This document shows positions 10,745 to 21,867 of a stretch of 64,000 bases of DNA, in pieces. Within the stretch, counting starts at the first letter, position 1, and each line of letters starts with the position of its first letter. Position numbers and translations under genes: made by a program. Source of the DNA: Paragyromitra xinjiangensis (taxonomy: Eukaryota > Ascomycota > Pezizomycetes > Pezizales > Discinaceae); the NCBI GenBank assembly GCA_038503065.1, contig JBCAMK010000007.1, positions 2,170,001 to 2,234,000 on the forward strand. Reading direction: 5' to 3'. The notes under the pieces were generated by a model. That model worked only from the letters and a program-made list of their open reading frames with translations. It did no database searches and was not told the origin of the DNA.

Positions 10745-13700
10745 TCAAAACAGTTCCGCCTCCCCTGCTTGCACACTCTCATTCGCACAAACCCTACACA
10801 TAACAAACCCACAACTATCCAAACAAACCCACATGTTCGGAAAGGGTCCCCTCCTACAAAACCTACACTTCCCCGCTGCACCACTCCCCTGCATTCCCTT
10901 CCTCGGCTTCAGTCTATGCTCTTGAATTGTCAACTCTCCGTCTGGCCCATCATTTTTGATCGCTGTTTTCAAGAAAATCGTCCCTGGCATCCGTGCGATC
11001 TCGGATTTTTCCTCTTCGGTTAGTGCTATTGGCTGTGGCACACCGGGAGCGAGGTTTGAAGGTGCGGGAAGCGAGTATGCTGGGGGTGCATTTGACGGGT
11101 TAGAGGAGGATCGAGCATGTACTGATTTCCAGCGAGAAGAAAAGGACGTGCTGGATGGCTGGGTTGCGGATGAATTGGCGCGGGGACGAGTGGTAGGTGG
11201 GAGGTTTTCTGGGTTGGTGTATTCTGGGATTGTCGCAGGAACATCAGTGGTGTGTGTTGAGATGCCACCTTTGGTAGCTGTTGAAGGACGGGAAATGAGG
11301 TCGGGCGTGATGTGGGAAGCTGCACCCCGCTTGTTGACATGTGAGTTGAGACGAGTGAATGCGTGTCGAAGACTGACTGTTCGTGACCGTCGAGGTTCCG
11401 CCACCGGTGTCGGAAGTGGAAGGAATACAGGGATCGAGACATCTGCATCGGAGCCCTCGGTGTGGAAGACAGTCGGGCGCATTTGCATATCATCTGGGAT
11501 CCGCTTTGGTGATAGCCCAACCGTGAAGCTATATTCTGACTGTGCAGTAGGAGATGCAGGGGCTGTCCTATAGGATCTGGCATCAAACGGAGGTGGGATG
11601 GCGATCTCATGTGGGATGGAAGCAGACATGAGGGAACTTGGCTTGCCCCGCAAAGGTGCGGCTGAGACAGCATTATCAGGATTAAAGGCAGCGGGACTCC
11701 TTGGAGCTCCAAGGGAGATTGATTCGTCAACCTCTGACAATTCACCCTCCCTGGGTGAGGCGGGCATTTTGGGGCTGTGAATACTCCTACTAGAGGCCAA
11801 TGTCATGGCGGAGAGGGATGTGCCAGGTCGAGTAGCTGTTGATGGCCGAACGATAGTGTTCTTTCGCACTCGGGGTGTCAACGACAGCGGGGCTCTCGAT
11901 GAGTTTGCTGTCGAGGATCGTGAACTTATTGTATTATGGCGCAGAGGCTTTGGACCGCCTTCGGTGGGATGCAGTGTTGGCTTAACGGATCCCGGTCCCA
12001 TTATCGGGATCGGAGCTGGCCTTGGCGCCAGGAAAGACGGTGTCTCTCGGCCTGTATATTCCTCTCGGATTGATGCCACAAAGCTTGGGGCTCGGCGTGT
12101 GGCCGGGCTCACCGATCGCGATCGCGATACCGGCCGAGGAATTCGGGATGGAGAGGGTGTGGAGAAATGACCATTATGCTTACTCACAGTGGGGGTCGCA
12201 GCCTCGACTTGCACCGATGGGATCGGCGGATTCGGAACCTCGCTTCTCTCGTCGAGAAATACAAGGACTTCCTGCGACCGAGCATCATCCTGAGCATCTT
12301 CATACACGCAATCCATACTGTCCATGGTATCAGTCTTGTGTGGCCCCGTCCGAGTGAATTGGTAGTCCCCATCAGGTGTGATTGGGCTCTCCGGAGACCC
12401 TGATCGCTTTCGGTCATTTTGAAAACTCTGAAAAGAACTCCGATTGCTAGGAATACCTGTTGATTCAGTGCTTGTCGACGAATCTTGCGATGTCGACTCA
12501 GTCCGAGTGGTGGGAGAGTCCATTGAGATATACGATGAATGGCCGGAAGGTGGCTCCGCCACGGACGCCGCATAATCCTTTCCGCTCTGGGGGAATGGAT
12601 TAGAGATCGGAATTAGACCATAATCCTCGGTCGGAGCCTGCACCGCCGTCGCTAGATGTACGGGGTGAACAGGGTGCACAGGATGTACAGGATGCACAGG
12701 ATGCACCACAGGCGGCGGATGCGCAACACGCGGGGAAGAGGGTACTGATGCTGAAGATGGCTTCAAGGACTCCGCTCGGGCTTCGGTGACTATTGGCACG
12801 ACAGGACTCAGAGGACTGCTGGCCCGCCTGTCACGAGTATGGAGTAGCCCACGTATCTTTGTCGAAAACATGCGGGAAATACTGTTGTGCGGCGAAGATG
12901 GCGCTTTCGAAAAGGCATGACTACCTGTAGTCCCAGTACTGATAGGACGTGGCTCCGGGCGAGTGCGGGAGGTCGCGCCGCTATCCGATGACCGTAGCTT
13001 CGGCATCGCAGGGTCGGATTGAAAGTCGTCTAGGGTGAGAGAAGCTAGCGTCGAAGGCTCTCTCTCGGAATGGGATGAAGCTGGCGAGGGAGGTAGAGGC
13101 GGAAGGGAAGAGCGGTGAGGTGGCAGAACGGGATCCGCTTCCAGGGCTGCACGAGAGAATTCAGCTAAAAGGATGTCCTCAGTCGGTGATGAGGGGTTGC
13201 AGAGGATGGCTCGCAATTCCGAGGACTGTTCGGACAGTTCCTGGAGCTGGACAGCGGAGAAGGCGGGCTCTAGACACGGTGTGATGAGTTCGTCTACGGG
13301 AGGGATGTGGGAATCGGAGAAAGAGTCGGACAGCGAAGAGGCGGACTCAAACAACGAGGGCGGGGATTGTTTAGGGGACGATGAGAACGAAGAGCAGTCG
13401 AGCGTCGTTTCATGGCACGGGGAAGGACCTGTAATGTCAGGCTCGGGGTTGGGTGGAGAGAGCTTGCGGGCTAGGTTTAGAGCCGGACCGACAGCGGGGG
13501 AACTCTGGTGGTGGAGGTGGTGGAGGTGGTAGTAGTGGTGGTGGTGTAAGTGATGCTGGCTGTCGGACGACAAGGCTGCCACCTGGCCAGCTATGAACGT
13601 GTCTGCGTGTTTGCAGGCGTGTTGCTGGCGCGACCCCCAGAGACGGGGAGGAATAGGCGCCAGGCATTGGTCGAGAGGAGGATCGAGAAGGCTGTTGGCA

Positions 13701-14167
13701 GACTTTGACCTGTTGAGGGTGATTGGGTCTCGGTCTATTCTCGTCTTGGGGCTGGGGGAGCTTAAGTGATCGGAGGCCAAATTGAGAGCGGAGTGTGAAT
13801 TGTGATAGGAGGGCCTTCCTGGGGCAAGCCCTGATTTGCGGCGAAAGGCGAGGCTATCAGCGTCGTCCTCGCTGCGGAGGCTCAAGATGTGGCTTGAGTG
13901 CAAGACCTGTGGACTTGATATGGAGAGGCAGGAGGAGGGGGAGGTATCGATTGTGAGGTCGAGGGAGAGGTTGTGTACTGGAGAATTGTGGGCATCATTA
14001 TTGTTGTTATTACTATCATTATCACTATCAGACTGTGTGCTGTTCACGGAGAAGAAGGCGAAGGCCCAGCGGGGAGCGAAACTGTTGTTGTTGTTGTTGC
14101 TGTTGCCGTTGTTGTGCTTGACGTCCCCAACGGTCGTCTGGGACGAATTATTGGAGATGCGCGCCAT
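10745..14167 (-). CDS. large low-complexity protein with C-terminal cysteine cluster
   Basis: A single uninterrupted frame of 1140 codons counted from the ATG at 14167 (MARISNNSSQ). The frame opens 28 codons earlier at 14251, but that extension is Cys/Ser-rich and less protein-like. The product is rich in Ser, Pro, Thr, Asn and His, has several homopolymeric tracts (Asn, His) and a run of Val-His-Pro units, and so is mostly disordered. The last 45 residues hold CRFC...CLDSC...CRVC, spaced C-x2-C-x10-C-x3-C-x4-C-x2-C, which looks like a treble-clef or RING-like zinc site. Many RS/SP sites suggest phosphorylation. Function unknown; I believe this C-terminus is conserved in filamentous ascomycetes, but that needs a search. 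Confidence 0.8.
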   Translation of the reverse strand: MARISNNSSQTTVGDVKHNNGNSNNNNNSFAPRWAFAFFSVNSTQSDSDNDSNNNNNDAHNSPVHNLSLDLTIDTSPSSCLSISSPQVLHSSHILSLRSEDDADSLAFRRKSGLAPGRPSYHNSHSALNLASDHLSSPSPKTRIDRDPITLNRSKSANSLLDPPLDQCLAPIPPRLWGSRQQHACKHADTFIAGQVAALSSDSQHHLHHHHYYHLHHLHHQSSPAVGPALNLARKLSPPNPEPDITGPSPCHETTLDCSSFSSSPKQSPPSLFESASSLSDSFSDSHIPPVDELITPCLEPAFSAVQLQELSEQSSELRAILCNPSSPTEDILLAEFSRAALEADPVLPPHRSSLPPLPPSPASSHSEREPSTLASLTLDDFQSDPAMPKLRSSDSGATSRTRPEPRPISTGTTGSHAFSKAPSSPHNSISRMFSTKIRGLLHTRDRRASSPLSPVVPIVTEARAESLKPSSASVPSSPRVAHPPPVVHPVHPVHPVHPVHPVHLATAVQAPTEDYGLIPISNPFPQSGKDYAASVAEPPSGHSSYISMDSPTTRTESTSQDSSTSTESTGIPSNRSSFQSFQNDRKRSGSPESPITPDGDYQFTRTGPHKTDTMDSMDCVYEDAQDDARSQEVLVFLDERSEVPNPPIPSVQVEAATPTVSKHNGHFSTPSPSRIPRPVSRSRSVSPATRRAPSFVASIREEYTGRETPSFLAPRPAPIPIMGPGSVKPTLHPTEGGPKPLRHNTISSRSSTANSSRAPLSLTPRVRKNTIVRPSTATRPGTSLSAMTLASSRSIHSPKMPASPREGELSEVDESISLGAPRSPAAFNPDNAVSAAPLRGKPSSLMSASIPHEIAIPPPFDARSYRTAPASPTAQSEYSFTVGLSPKRIPDDMQMRPTVFHTEGSDADVSIPVFLPLPTPVAEPRRSRTVSLRHAFTRLNSHVNKRGAASHITPDLISRPSTATKGGISTHTTDVPATIPEYTNPENLPPTTRPRANSSATQPSSTSFSSRWKSVHARSSSNPSNAPPAYSLPAPSNLAPGVPQPIALTEEEKSEIARMPGTIFLKTAIKNDGPDGELTIQEHRLKPRKGMQGSGAAGKCRFCRRGPFPNMWVCLDSCGFVMCRVCANESVQAGEAELF
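12660..12710 (-). repeat. minisatellite encoding Val-His-Pro repeats
   Basis: About five to six tandem 9-nt units (consensus GGATGCACA on the plus strand) lie inside the coding frame of the 10745-14167 gene. Each unit encodes Val-His-Pro. Such tracts vary in copy number by replication slippage without breaking the frame. Confidence 0.8.
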
Positions 14168-14884
14168 CTGCAGACAGTAACTGCAGGACCTGCTCAAACA
14201 GGACCGAGAGTGACAGCAAAACAATCTCACACCCACACTCTCACAGCTCACAATAGGAACCGGTGATACACGCTGTAGGATATGATGATTGACCGGTGTA
14301 GAGGACGACTCAAGATGTCAAATGCACTCAGGGTCGAGAGAGAAAAAAAAAGCTATATGACGATCCAAAGGTCCACTTTTCCCCCAGCGAGAAATGGCCC
14401 TCCTCCTAATAAAGGACCAACCCGATGGCTGGATGTTTCTCCCTTCCTCTCTTTGACCCCTCCCTCTTCCGGCGGATCACAGAACAGATTCCCATGTTCA
14501 AATTGAAGACATTTCCCTCCCCTGCAAAGGAACCCAAGATCGTATCCGAGTCCGTCCCGAGTTTCTTTTTTTTGATCCCTACTGGAAGCCCGAGAGAGCC
14601 GAGAGAACCTAACCTCAACCAGAAGAACATGCCGCATCATCACGCAAGCTGCCAAGCAAGCCGTTCCGATCATTTCTATTCCTAGTCGTCCTTGTACCCA
14701 ACGGTGGCAGATTTCACGCAGACCTCATAAGTTGGTCCCCAGGATTTGCTCTCTACCCGAGAGAGATTGACAATCTACGTATACTCTACTTTTTCGTCTT
14801 CATCAAACCTGCTTCCTTGGAATGAGTAGATGAATGATGACATTGACATCCGTCTGCCTGCCTCTCTGGACTGAACCCTCGCCA

Positions 14885-14909
14885 ATGCTATGCTATGCTA
14901 TGCTATGCT
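14885..14909. repeat. (ATGCT)5 microsatellite
   Basis: Five perfect tandem copies of ATGCT between the minus-strand gene and the gene-free stretch. Confidence 0.9.
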
Positions 14910-17900
14910 AATGCAATTCCCCACGGCAACAGCTAATGCACCTCCTCACTCTCACCACAACAACTGAATGTAACGCGACGTCTGTACGCGACGTGGCAGC
15001 CGTCCACGTCCACCCACACTCCAGGATGATGAAATCTTTTCCTTTCTTTCCTTCTTCTTCCCTTCACCCCTCCTCCCTCTGTCGGACGTTGCACGACGCG
15101 ACCGTCTCCAGGCCTGCCACGTGCACTGCCCACCAGGTCATCCCATTCGGTAAATATAGAACCTTTGTTTTACTGCTTTCGTTTCGTTCCCTGGGTTGGT
15201 TTCTCGCGAGGCCCTGCTACGATGGGTGGAGTGGAGTGCACACTCAGTGCGGTCTGGAAAGTCTTATTCGCCCCAAGCACCCGTTGAGGGGGTCGAGGAG
15301 GCGTAGAATTTAGATAAGCGACAATAAGAGAATCGCGAGAGCTCTTGCGACCTTCGCTTACTCCAGAACGGAGCAAGTACCTCAAGCCTAAAAGTGGCAA
15401 ACAATACAAAGCAGATTCCAAACTTTCAGCCTGGTTGCGATCGTGCAATAACCATCACGATACAATACATGGGTGGCAAAGGGTGGGATTCGTATGGTAT
15501 CACGTGACCTGTCTTGGTATTGACACAGGAGCTCTGGCCTAGGTCTTCCCCGTCCTCGTAATTTAGAATCCCAACGGGCTCTGAATTCCCTCATGGAGCA
15601 GTTGTGAAGAATTTTCTACCCGACCCGTTGTCAATTAAATTCCGGTTTAATTTTATCATCCCGTAATCTAAATCTCCGATGCTTGTCTAATGCAAAAAAG
15701 CTTGGACCCATCAATTAGTAACTGAGGTCCGTGGTGGGTATACGAATATAGAATTTAGATGCAGCGTGCACATACCGATTGATGAACTGTATTTCGGAAC
15801 GAACAAGTGCCATGGCGGACGCCTTGAAAATTTCATGGTCCATCCTAAACACACACCTTCGTCTTATTGGACTCGTACCTCCCCCGTTACCCTCTCTGAG
15901 AAGCCGTAGTATGAGATTCCCTGTGTGTATCCAGATCGATGTCGCCATTCTAATAATTCAACTAACCTCGCTGTGACTTCGCAGAATGCAAGCCAGCGCA
16001 GAAAATATCTAACTATGGTAGAACAGGGTGACTTGTCACTTCACAAGACGCTCATTGGTACAATCTGCAACATTAAAAATCACTCTATACGATACACATT
16101 TATTGACAGGGAGTGGGTATGGATACCAACATAGAGTAGATGATCTGCCAGGATATAGCTTGGTACTCCTACAAGACATTTAGATATGAGATGAACTAGA
16201 AACGTCTCGTACCTAGGTCATTGAGATAGCTGCTAGATTATTAGCTGAATGTTAACTAACGTATGCAGGTACGAATATATTGATAACTTTATCTCGAGGG
16301 TATATGATCTCTGATATCAGACGCTTGGTCCCCTAACGCAAACATTAGAAGTGGTGTTACTAAGTACCCTAGTCCTAGAGCAACTCGGATCAGCAGGCTC
16401 GCAGTATACATTGCAGCACTTGTTTTTCCCACCTTTTCATCTCATCAACACCTGTAGTTATGCCTAACTCTGTCCAGACTCTGGTGCGTCCACCAGAAAC
16501 CTCCTAAACAAGAACACTGTACACTCTTAATTTTCATCGTGTTGGAGCATCTACCCTGGCCCTGACTGAAGTTGTATCTATAGCTATGTGGAATTCTAGG
16601 ATCACTAAGAGCTAAAGGGCGAGCAAATTCGATCCAACAGACTCCTGCATGAAAAATCACTCGGCAAACCGTCGTCTCATGCCGTTCTGCCAAGAATCTT
16701 GTTTAGGACCGAATATTAAACCGAGGATAAAACAAAAAAATCTGCGGCAAGCCACTAGGAGATAAACAAACCTTAGTCAGCGAGAGGTGCCTGATGCGAG
16801 TTACCTTGTCGCATTTTAGCACATGTACGCCGTTTTCTTGAAATCCTCCTAGTGCACATACATATATGTCTATACTCATCACTTGCAGTCAGCTATTGAT
16901 TACTCACGCTTGAACATAGAAATAGTAATTAGATACCATGTTTTCCTCCGAAGAACACCGCAACGTCAATGGAGTATGTTGGCCGAATCAAACCCTAACC
17001 CTAGGTATTTTGGATTCTAAGCCTCCATCGCCATCAGGTCCTGCAGGTTGCTGCACTACGATGAGCCTCAACACAACGGAAAACCAACCGTATTATCGCT
17101 AATTTAAGTGCTGACTGTATGCTTCAGGCTTACCAGCATGTTGACAATTATAAACTCACCTGTAGGCCCAGGGCGGACGGACGGACGAAAACCCATGCTA
17201 AGACCGACATACTTACTCCTGGTACTCAAGGCGCCGATACGAGCGTCATCTGATAGTTATACAAAGTCTTTCCGGGACCTATTCTTGGCGTTTTTCCACG
17301 ATAACTTGGTTATTGCGGGGGAACTAGTTATCGAGAAGACGATATCTATCTGAGAGCACGAAATACAAGGCTGAGAGCCGCGCCATAAGACAATAAGGCG
17401 AATATCTCCGATAATACACCTTCCTGAGCCTCTTCTAAAAAAGGATCTTTGCCTACCGATCTATAGACACGGTCTACTTAAGTGGATCGCCGATTTTCTT
17501 ATGAATCAGTGTTATTTTAGGGGTATACTTCTTGCATTAACATGGAATTTTGTATATGTTGCACAGGCTACGACTGATGAGGCTGAACAATTTTCGTAGA
17601 TACCATGAGATGACACAATGCATTTACCGGCATAGAATCTTCCTCCGATGGCTTTGCGATATGCCCTCCACTTTGAACTACGAGTGTATGAGCTAGCACA
17701 TACGTACGCGATACGAGGTTCAAGTATCAAAAGAATAAAAACTAGAGCTAGGTAAGGCGATTTGGCTTTAACTTTAAACGGGATATGCCTCCGGTCACGT
17801 TCGCGGCGTAGGAGTGATGGTGAATGACTTTGAAGTATTTATAGAGCTGATGTAGGATATCAAGAAACAAAACCCTGATGGATGGGGAAAGGCGGAAATG

Positions 17901-20079
17901 TATCATTCTAAGGAGAGGCAAGTCAAAAATGGTATAGATAAGTTGTATGTTGACGCTGATTAACCCCTCCCTAGCAGGCGGTGTATTACATGGGCAGGAG
18001 GAATCTAGGTATCTATTGTACTTCGTGGATACGGTTTCATTAACGAGTGAGAAGTCGTGATGACGGCTATTTCCGTGTTTGGAATCCTTCGATTATGAGC
18101 TTTTTAAATTGGCCCAATACCTATGATAGGCAGTGTGGTCGGCGCCCAGCCGAAACCCACACCATCAATTCTTGAAAGCCATTCTTAAAAGAGGCTCGGA
18201 TCGCCAAAGGCTGAAATACACATTTCTTTTGCCATATCTGTCTCAAAAATGCTAGCAGAGCAGTCCCCACTTCTGCGGATAGTGATAGCTTTCTTGGTAT
18301 CCCCACAGCGAATCTCCATTTCGTAACTTATGCGCTTCTTAGCCTGAAACTTTGAGTACAAACCCGGCCAGACATCACTTGATCTGCTGATTTTTGCATC
18401 AGTTCCCCCAAGGTCCATTATGACCTTACAAGGCTTTATGAGATAAGATAAGTTGCAATAATGCGCACTCGTTCGAAACGATTGTGTGGACCGATTCTAA
18501 ATCCTGAAAGGTAAAGTGCACCTAAATCATGCACTTGCATGCAAATAAATGAAAAGGTATTTTCCTTGGCGTCGAGACATGAGTATCACTCTCTACGGGG
18601 GTAAATGCATTGACTTACACATTCCTCATATGAAACCGCATAGAAAAAGCATAAGGTGGCGCATCTGCAATTGCAAGCTACCTTGCCGGGAAAGTGGTCA
18701 TGAAAGAAACTAGGAAAGACGCACTCAGGAAAGCCTGAGGCAGAGGTATCGGGAATATGTATTGAGAAAGCCGTTAGAAAGGTGCCTAGAATGGTTATGG
18801 CGTACCTGAAGTTAAACTAACGACCTGAAAACATGGATTGATGGCCCAGGTGTGACAGGCATCATAAAGCAGCGAAGCCCTAAAGTTTCAACCTTCGCGA
18901 GATTCAACCCTTACAGCAAATAATCCTAATGTCCCTATTTCTAAATCTAGCCCCTACATGCATATTCGCGACGATTATGATGCATTTCCCAACGGCTTAT
19001 TAGTTTAAGTATTATCAGGGGCAATGATTTATTCACCTGCTTACCGACACAAAAGAAAGGTGAGCAATGATGCACTCATTGATATATGTACTAGTACTCC
19101 GCCAGTAGGATTAGGTGTTAGCACCACTCTCGCATGACATTCAAGTTCTCACAACAATCACCCAATTCCTAATGTTATTGATCAAGGGTCCTTCCGTGAT
19201 CGAACGCAATAACCGTATCTCCAAAGTCTGCATTGGCTTCAAAAACCCCGGATGTGGAACTAACAACGGAGAATTATAGAGGCATGATTGCAGAGCCTTT
19301 GAATTAAGACTACAATTATTTCCCGGTTTGGTTTGCAAACAAATTCGTTGTGTGAAATTAAGTCTTTAGTCCCTAGCCGCCAGTGTCTGGGAAGATTCAA
19401 GGGGAAACTTTATATTCGCATTTACCTTCCAAGGCACATGGCTGTATAGTATAGTAATCAGCCCGTATATTTTGCACGCAAAAGGCTGTAGGTCCCACGG
19501 TTAATGCTCATTGTGGTTTTGTGGTAATTATATGTACCTCATTATATTACCTTTATCAATTGTTCATAGATTTTTAACATAGCCGTATTAGCTAGCCCAT
19601 CCATCTCCCTGATATCTAGACGTCGCGTAGTCTTTACACTATCTTAGCTTAGCTTTTCGAATGAAAGGAAACACAAATCCGTAGTCAAAAGCCGACAGCC
19701 AACCTCGTCCCTTTCAGGGAGTTAACATCGAAATTAACTCAAAGTATCTAGTTTCGGATAAAGCAACAATTTTGAGTCCTAAGCTGGTTGATGAGGGTAC
19801 TGTGAGTCTTTGGGGCTAGCTTTCGCTCTTCTCATCGTAGATACCCACATATACATGTGTCTGTTAAAGACCCCTCGATGCTTTATAATAGTTAGCAGTT
19901 CTATTGTATGAAGTTGAGACTCGGTAAATTTGGGAATAGCTCACTGGCATGTCCGTCAATTGGAAAGTCAGCCAAATCATATCAAAAGATACTAATTTAA
20001 CAATCATCTCGATGGCCTAGAGATCTAGTACTCAATCTTTTACTTTTCTTGTGAATAGTATACGCTTGCCTTGGATATA

Positions 20080-20646
20080 TATGTTCTGACCCGTATTCCA
20101 AGAATGCGGGAGCACTTTGAACATCGGCCGACCGATATAAAAAGTGAAACTAAGAGATGACCGATATTCAAAGCTCCGAGTCCCTTTCCATGATATATTA
20201 GAGTAGTGAGCAAAGGTGCAGCCTGCCTCCAGACCTAGCTATAGAGACGCGATTACAAAATACCGGGCCCCCTTTCCCACTACGTAGATGTACAGCATAA
20301 CAAGACCTTCATTTGTCATCGTCACTATAATCACGCGTCTTGTTTGCCAGTGCTTTCGACATGGCGGCCCTCCAAGAACAGCAAGGAAGACTGCACATCC
20401 GGGGATGATACTACACTATAGTGGGGCTTGGTATTTCAATTAATAGAGCTAGGCTGGTATTGTATTTATTTTTCGAGCTGGAGGGATAATAAAGTTGCGA
20501 TACTAGAAAGTCTATTCTTTGAATATCGGCTATCTCTTAGCTTCAATTTTAATATGGGTCGACCGGTATTCAAAGTGCTCCCATTTTAAAACGGATCAAC
20601 CCATTTTCAACTGGGCATCCTTTGAATACGGGTCAGAAAATATACA
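20080..20646. mobile_element. long inverted-repeat element, arms about 95-130 bp
   Basis: The left arm (20080-20172) and right arm (20517-20646) are reverse complements of each other. Both contain TTCTGACCCGTATTC at the outer end, GGGAGCACTTTGAA in the middle and CCGATATTCAAAG at the inner end. The right arm carries about 35 extra bases. The differences are mostly transitions, as expected after RIP or ageing. The spacer of about 345 bp encodes nothing recognisable. Confidence 0.6.
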
Positions 20647-21837
20647 CAGTTTTTCTGTGTTTTTATTATATTCGATATTTACACGATACCTTTGGATCGT
20701 AGTGGATCCTAGAAGTGTTAGCCACTACAAGTAGCTTACGCTTCCCGGAATGGACGAATCGAACAGTATTCATACTAGCGCTATTCTCGCATACTTCTTT
20801 ACTATTATAAAGTACAACCAGCTTATAATACAGCTTCGCCCTAATCCAATATTGCTATATAGAGTGGTTTAATTACGCAGTATTATAAAACGGAAAATGG
20901 AAAATCAGTGCCTGTTTGCGCTGTATCTGGACAGAAACACTTGTATCAACTTCAGCACTTCCTACAGTATCCTGGAGTTTTTAGATGTTAGCCAATTAAG
21001 ATAAGTGAAGTATTTTCGAAATGAATCTCTAACCTTATCGAAGAATTCTAGGGCTTACTGGCCGATGGTATCATGACGTTTGACGTATACCCGAGGAACC
21101 CTATAATTACCAATAGCAGAGCTATATGTGCAGGGGATGCTCTACTTATATTTGAGTGAGCAGTTAGGTAAGCAGTATCATTATCTCTTCACGGCGAGGT
21201 TCTAGTGAGGAGGTGTTCCAATATGTGGAGTTCGGGAGTCAGAAAAGACTCGACTCTACTATAGACGCGAATACATAGGCTTCACTCGTATATTAGAACC
21301 TTCAGTAACCTACGCCGTTTACCGCATAAAGTGTTCGCTTAGCCACTAGAGGGTAATAATCCCACAGGAGGTATTACAGATATAGGTATATAGCTATCAC
21401 TATCATTTAGCTCTATTCTTTCCTATCTCCTATAGGCTTCAGTAGCGTACTTCTATTATTACAGTTAATTTTTCTGGAGATTATTTAGGTAGGTATCTCG
21501 GATATTCGGAGTATTCGGAACCTGCTTTTAACTTGGAGGCGTATACCGGCGTGCGATATATATGGTAGAGCTCACCTAGTTGGCTAAGCCACTATGGACA
21601 CATAGAAAAGTCTTTTTGCCTTTCCTTCGACCCTTTTCTATCAAATATATTCAGTTCTCCAGCTTGATGCCGAATATCCACATATTATACAATGCGAGGT
21701 ATGATACGAAATCGAGTGAGAATCTGTGCGTGAGGGGGAGATTTTGTCCCTCGACCACGAAATTCGAAAGGGAGGACAATTATTTTCAAGTCCTCTCAAA
21801 GGCTAAGTAGACAATTAAGGTTAGTCTCCACACGAAG

Positions 21838-21867
21838 CTTAAATTGGACTTCAAACTCCAATTTAAG
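21838..21867. repeat. perfect short hairpin
   Basis: CTTAAATTGGA and TCCAATTTAAG form an 11-bp perfect stem with an 8-nt loop in gene-free DNA. The 3' side is not followed by a T-run, so a terminator role is not indicated. Confidence 0.55.

Noticed and set aside
10956..12403. Plus-strand proteins of up to 205 aa opposite the large minus-strand gene
   Set aside because: They are antisense shadows of a GC-rich coding frame, with no domain or splice logic.
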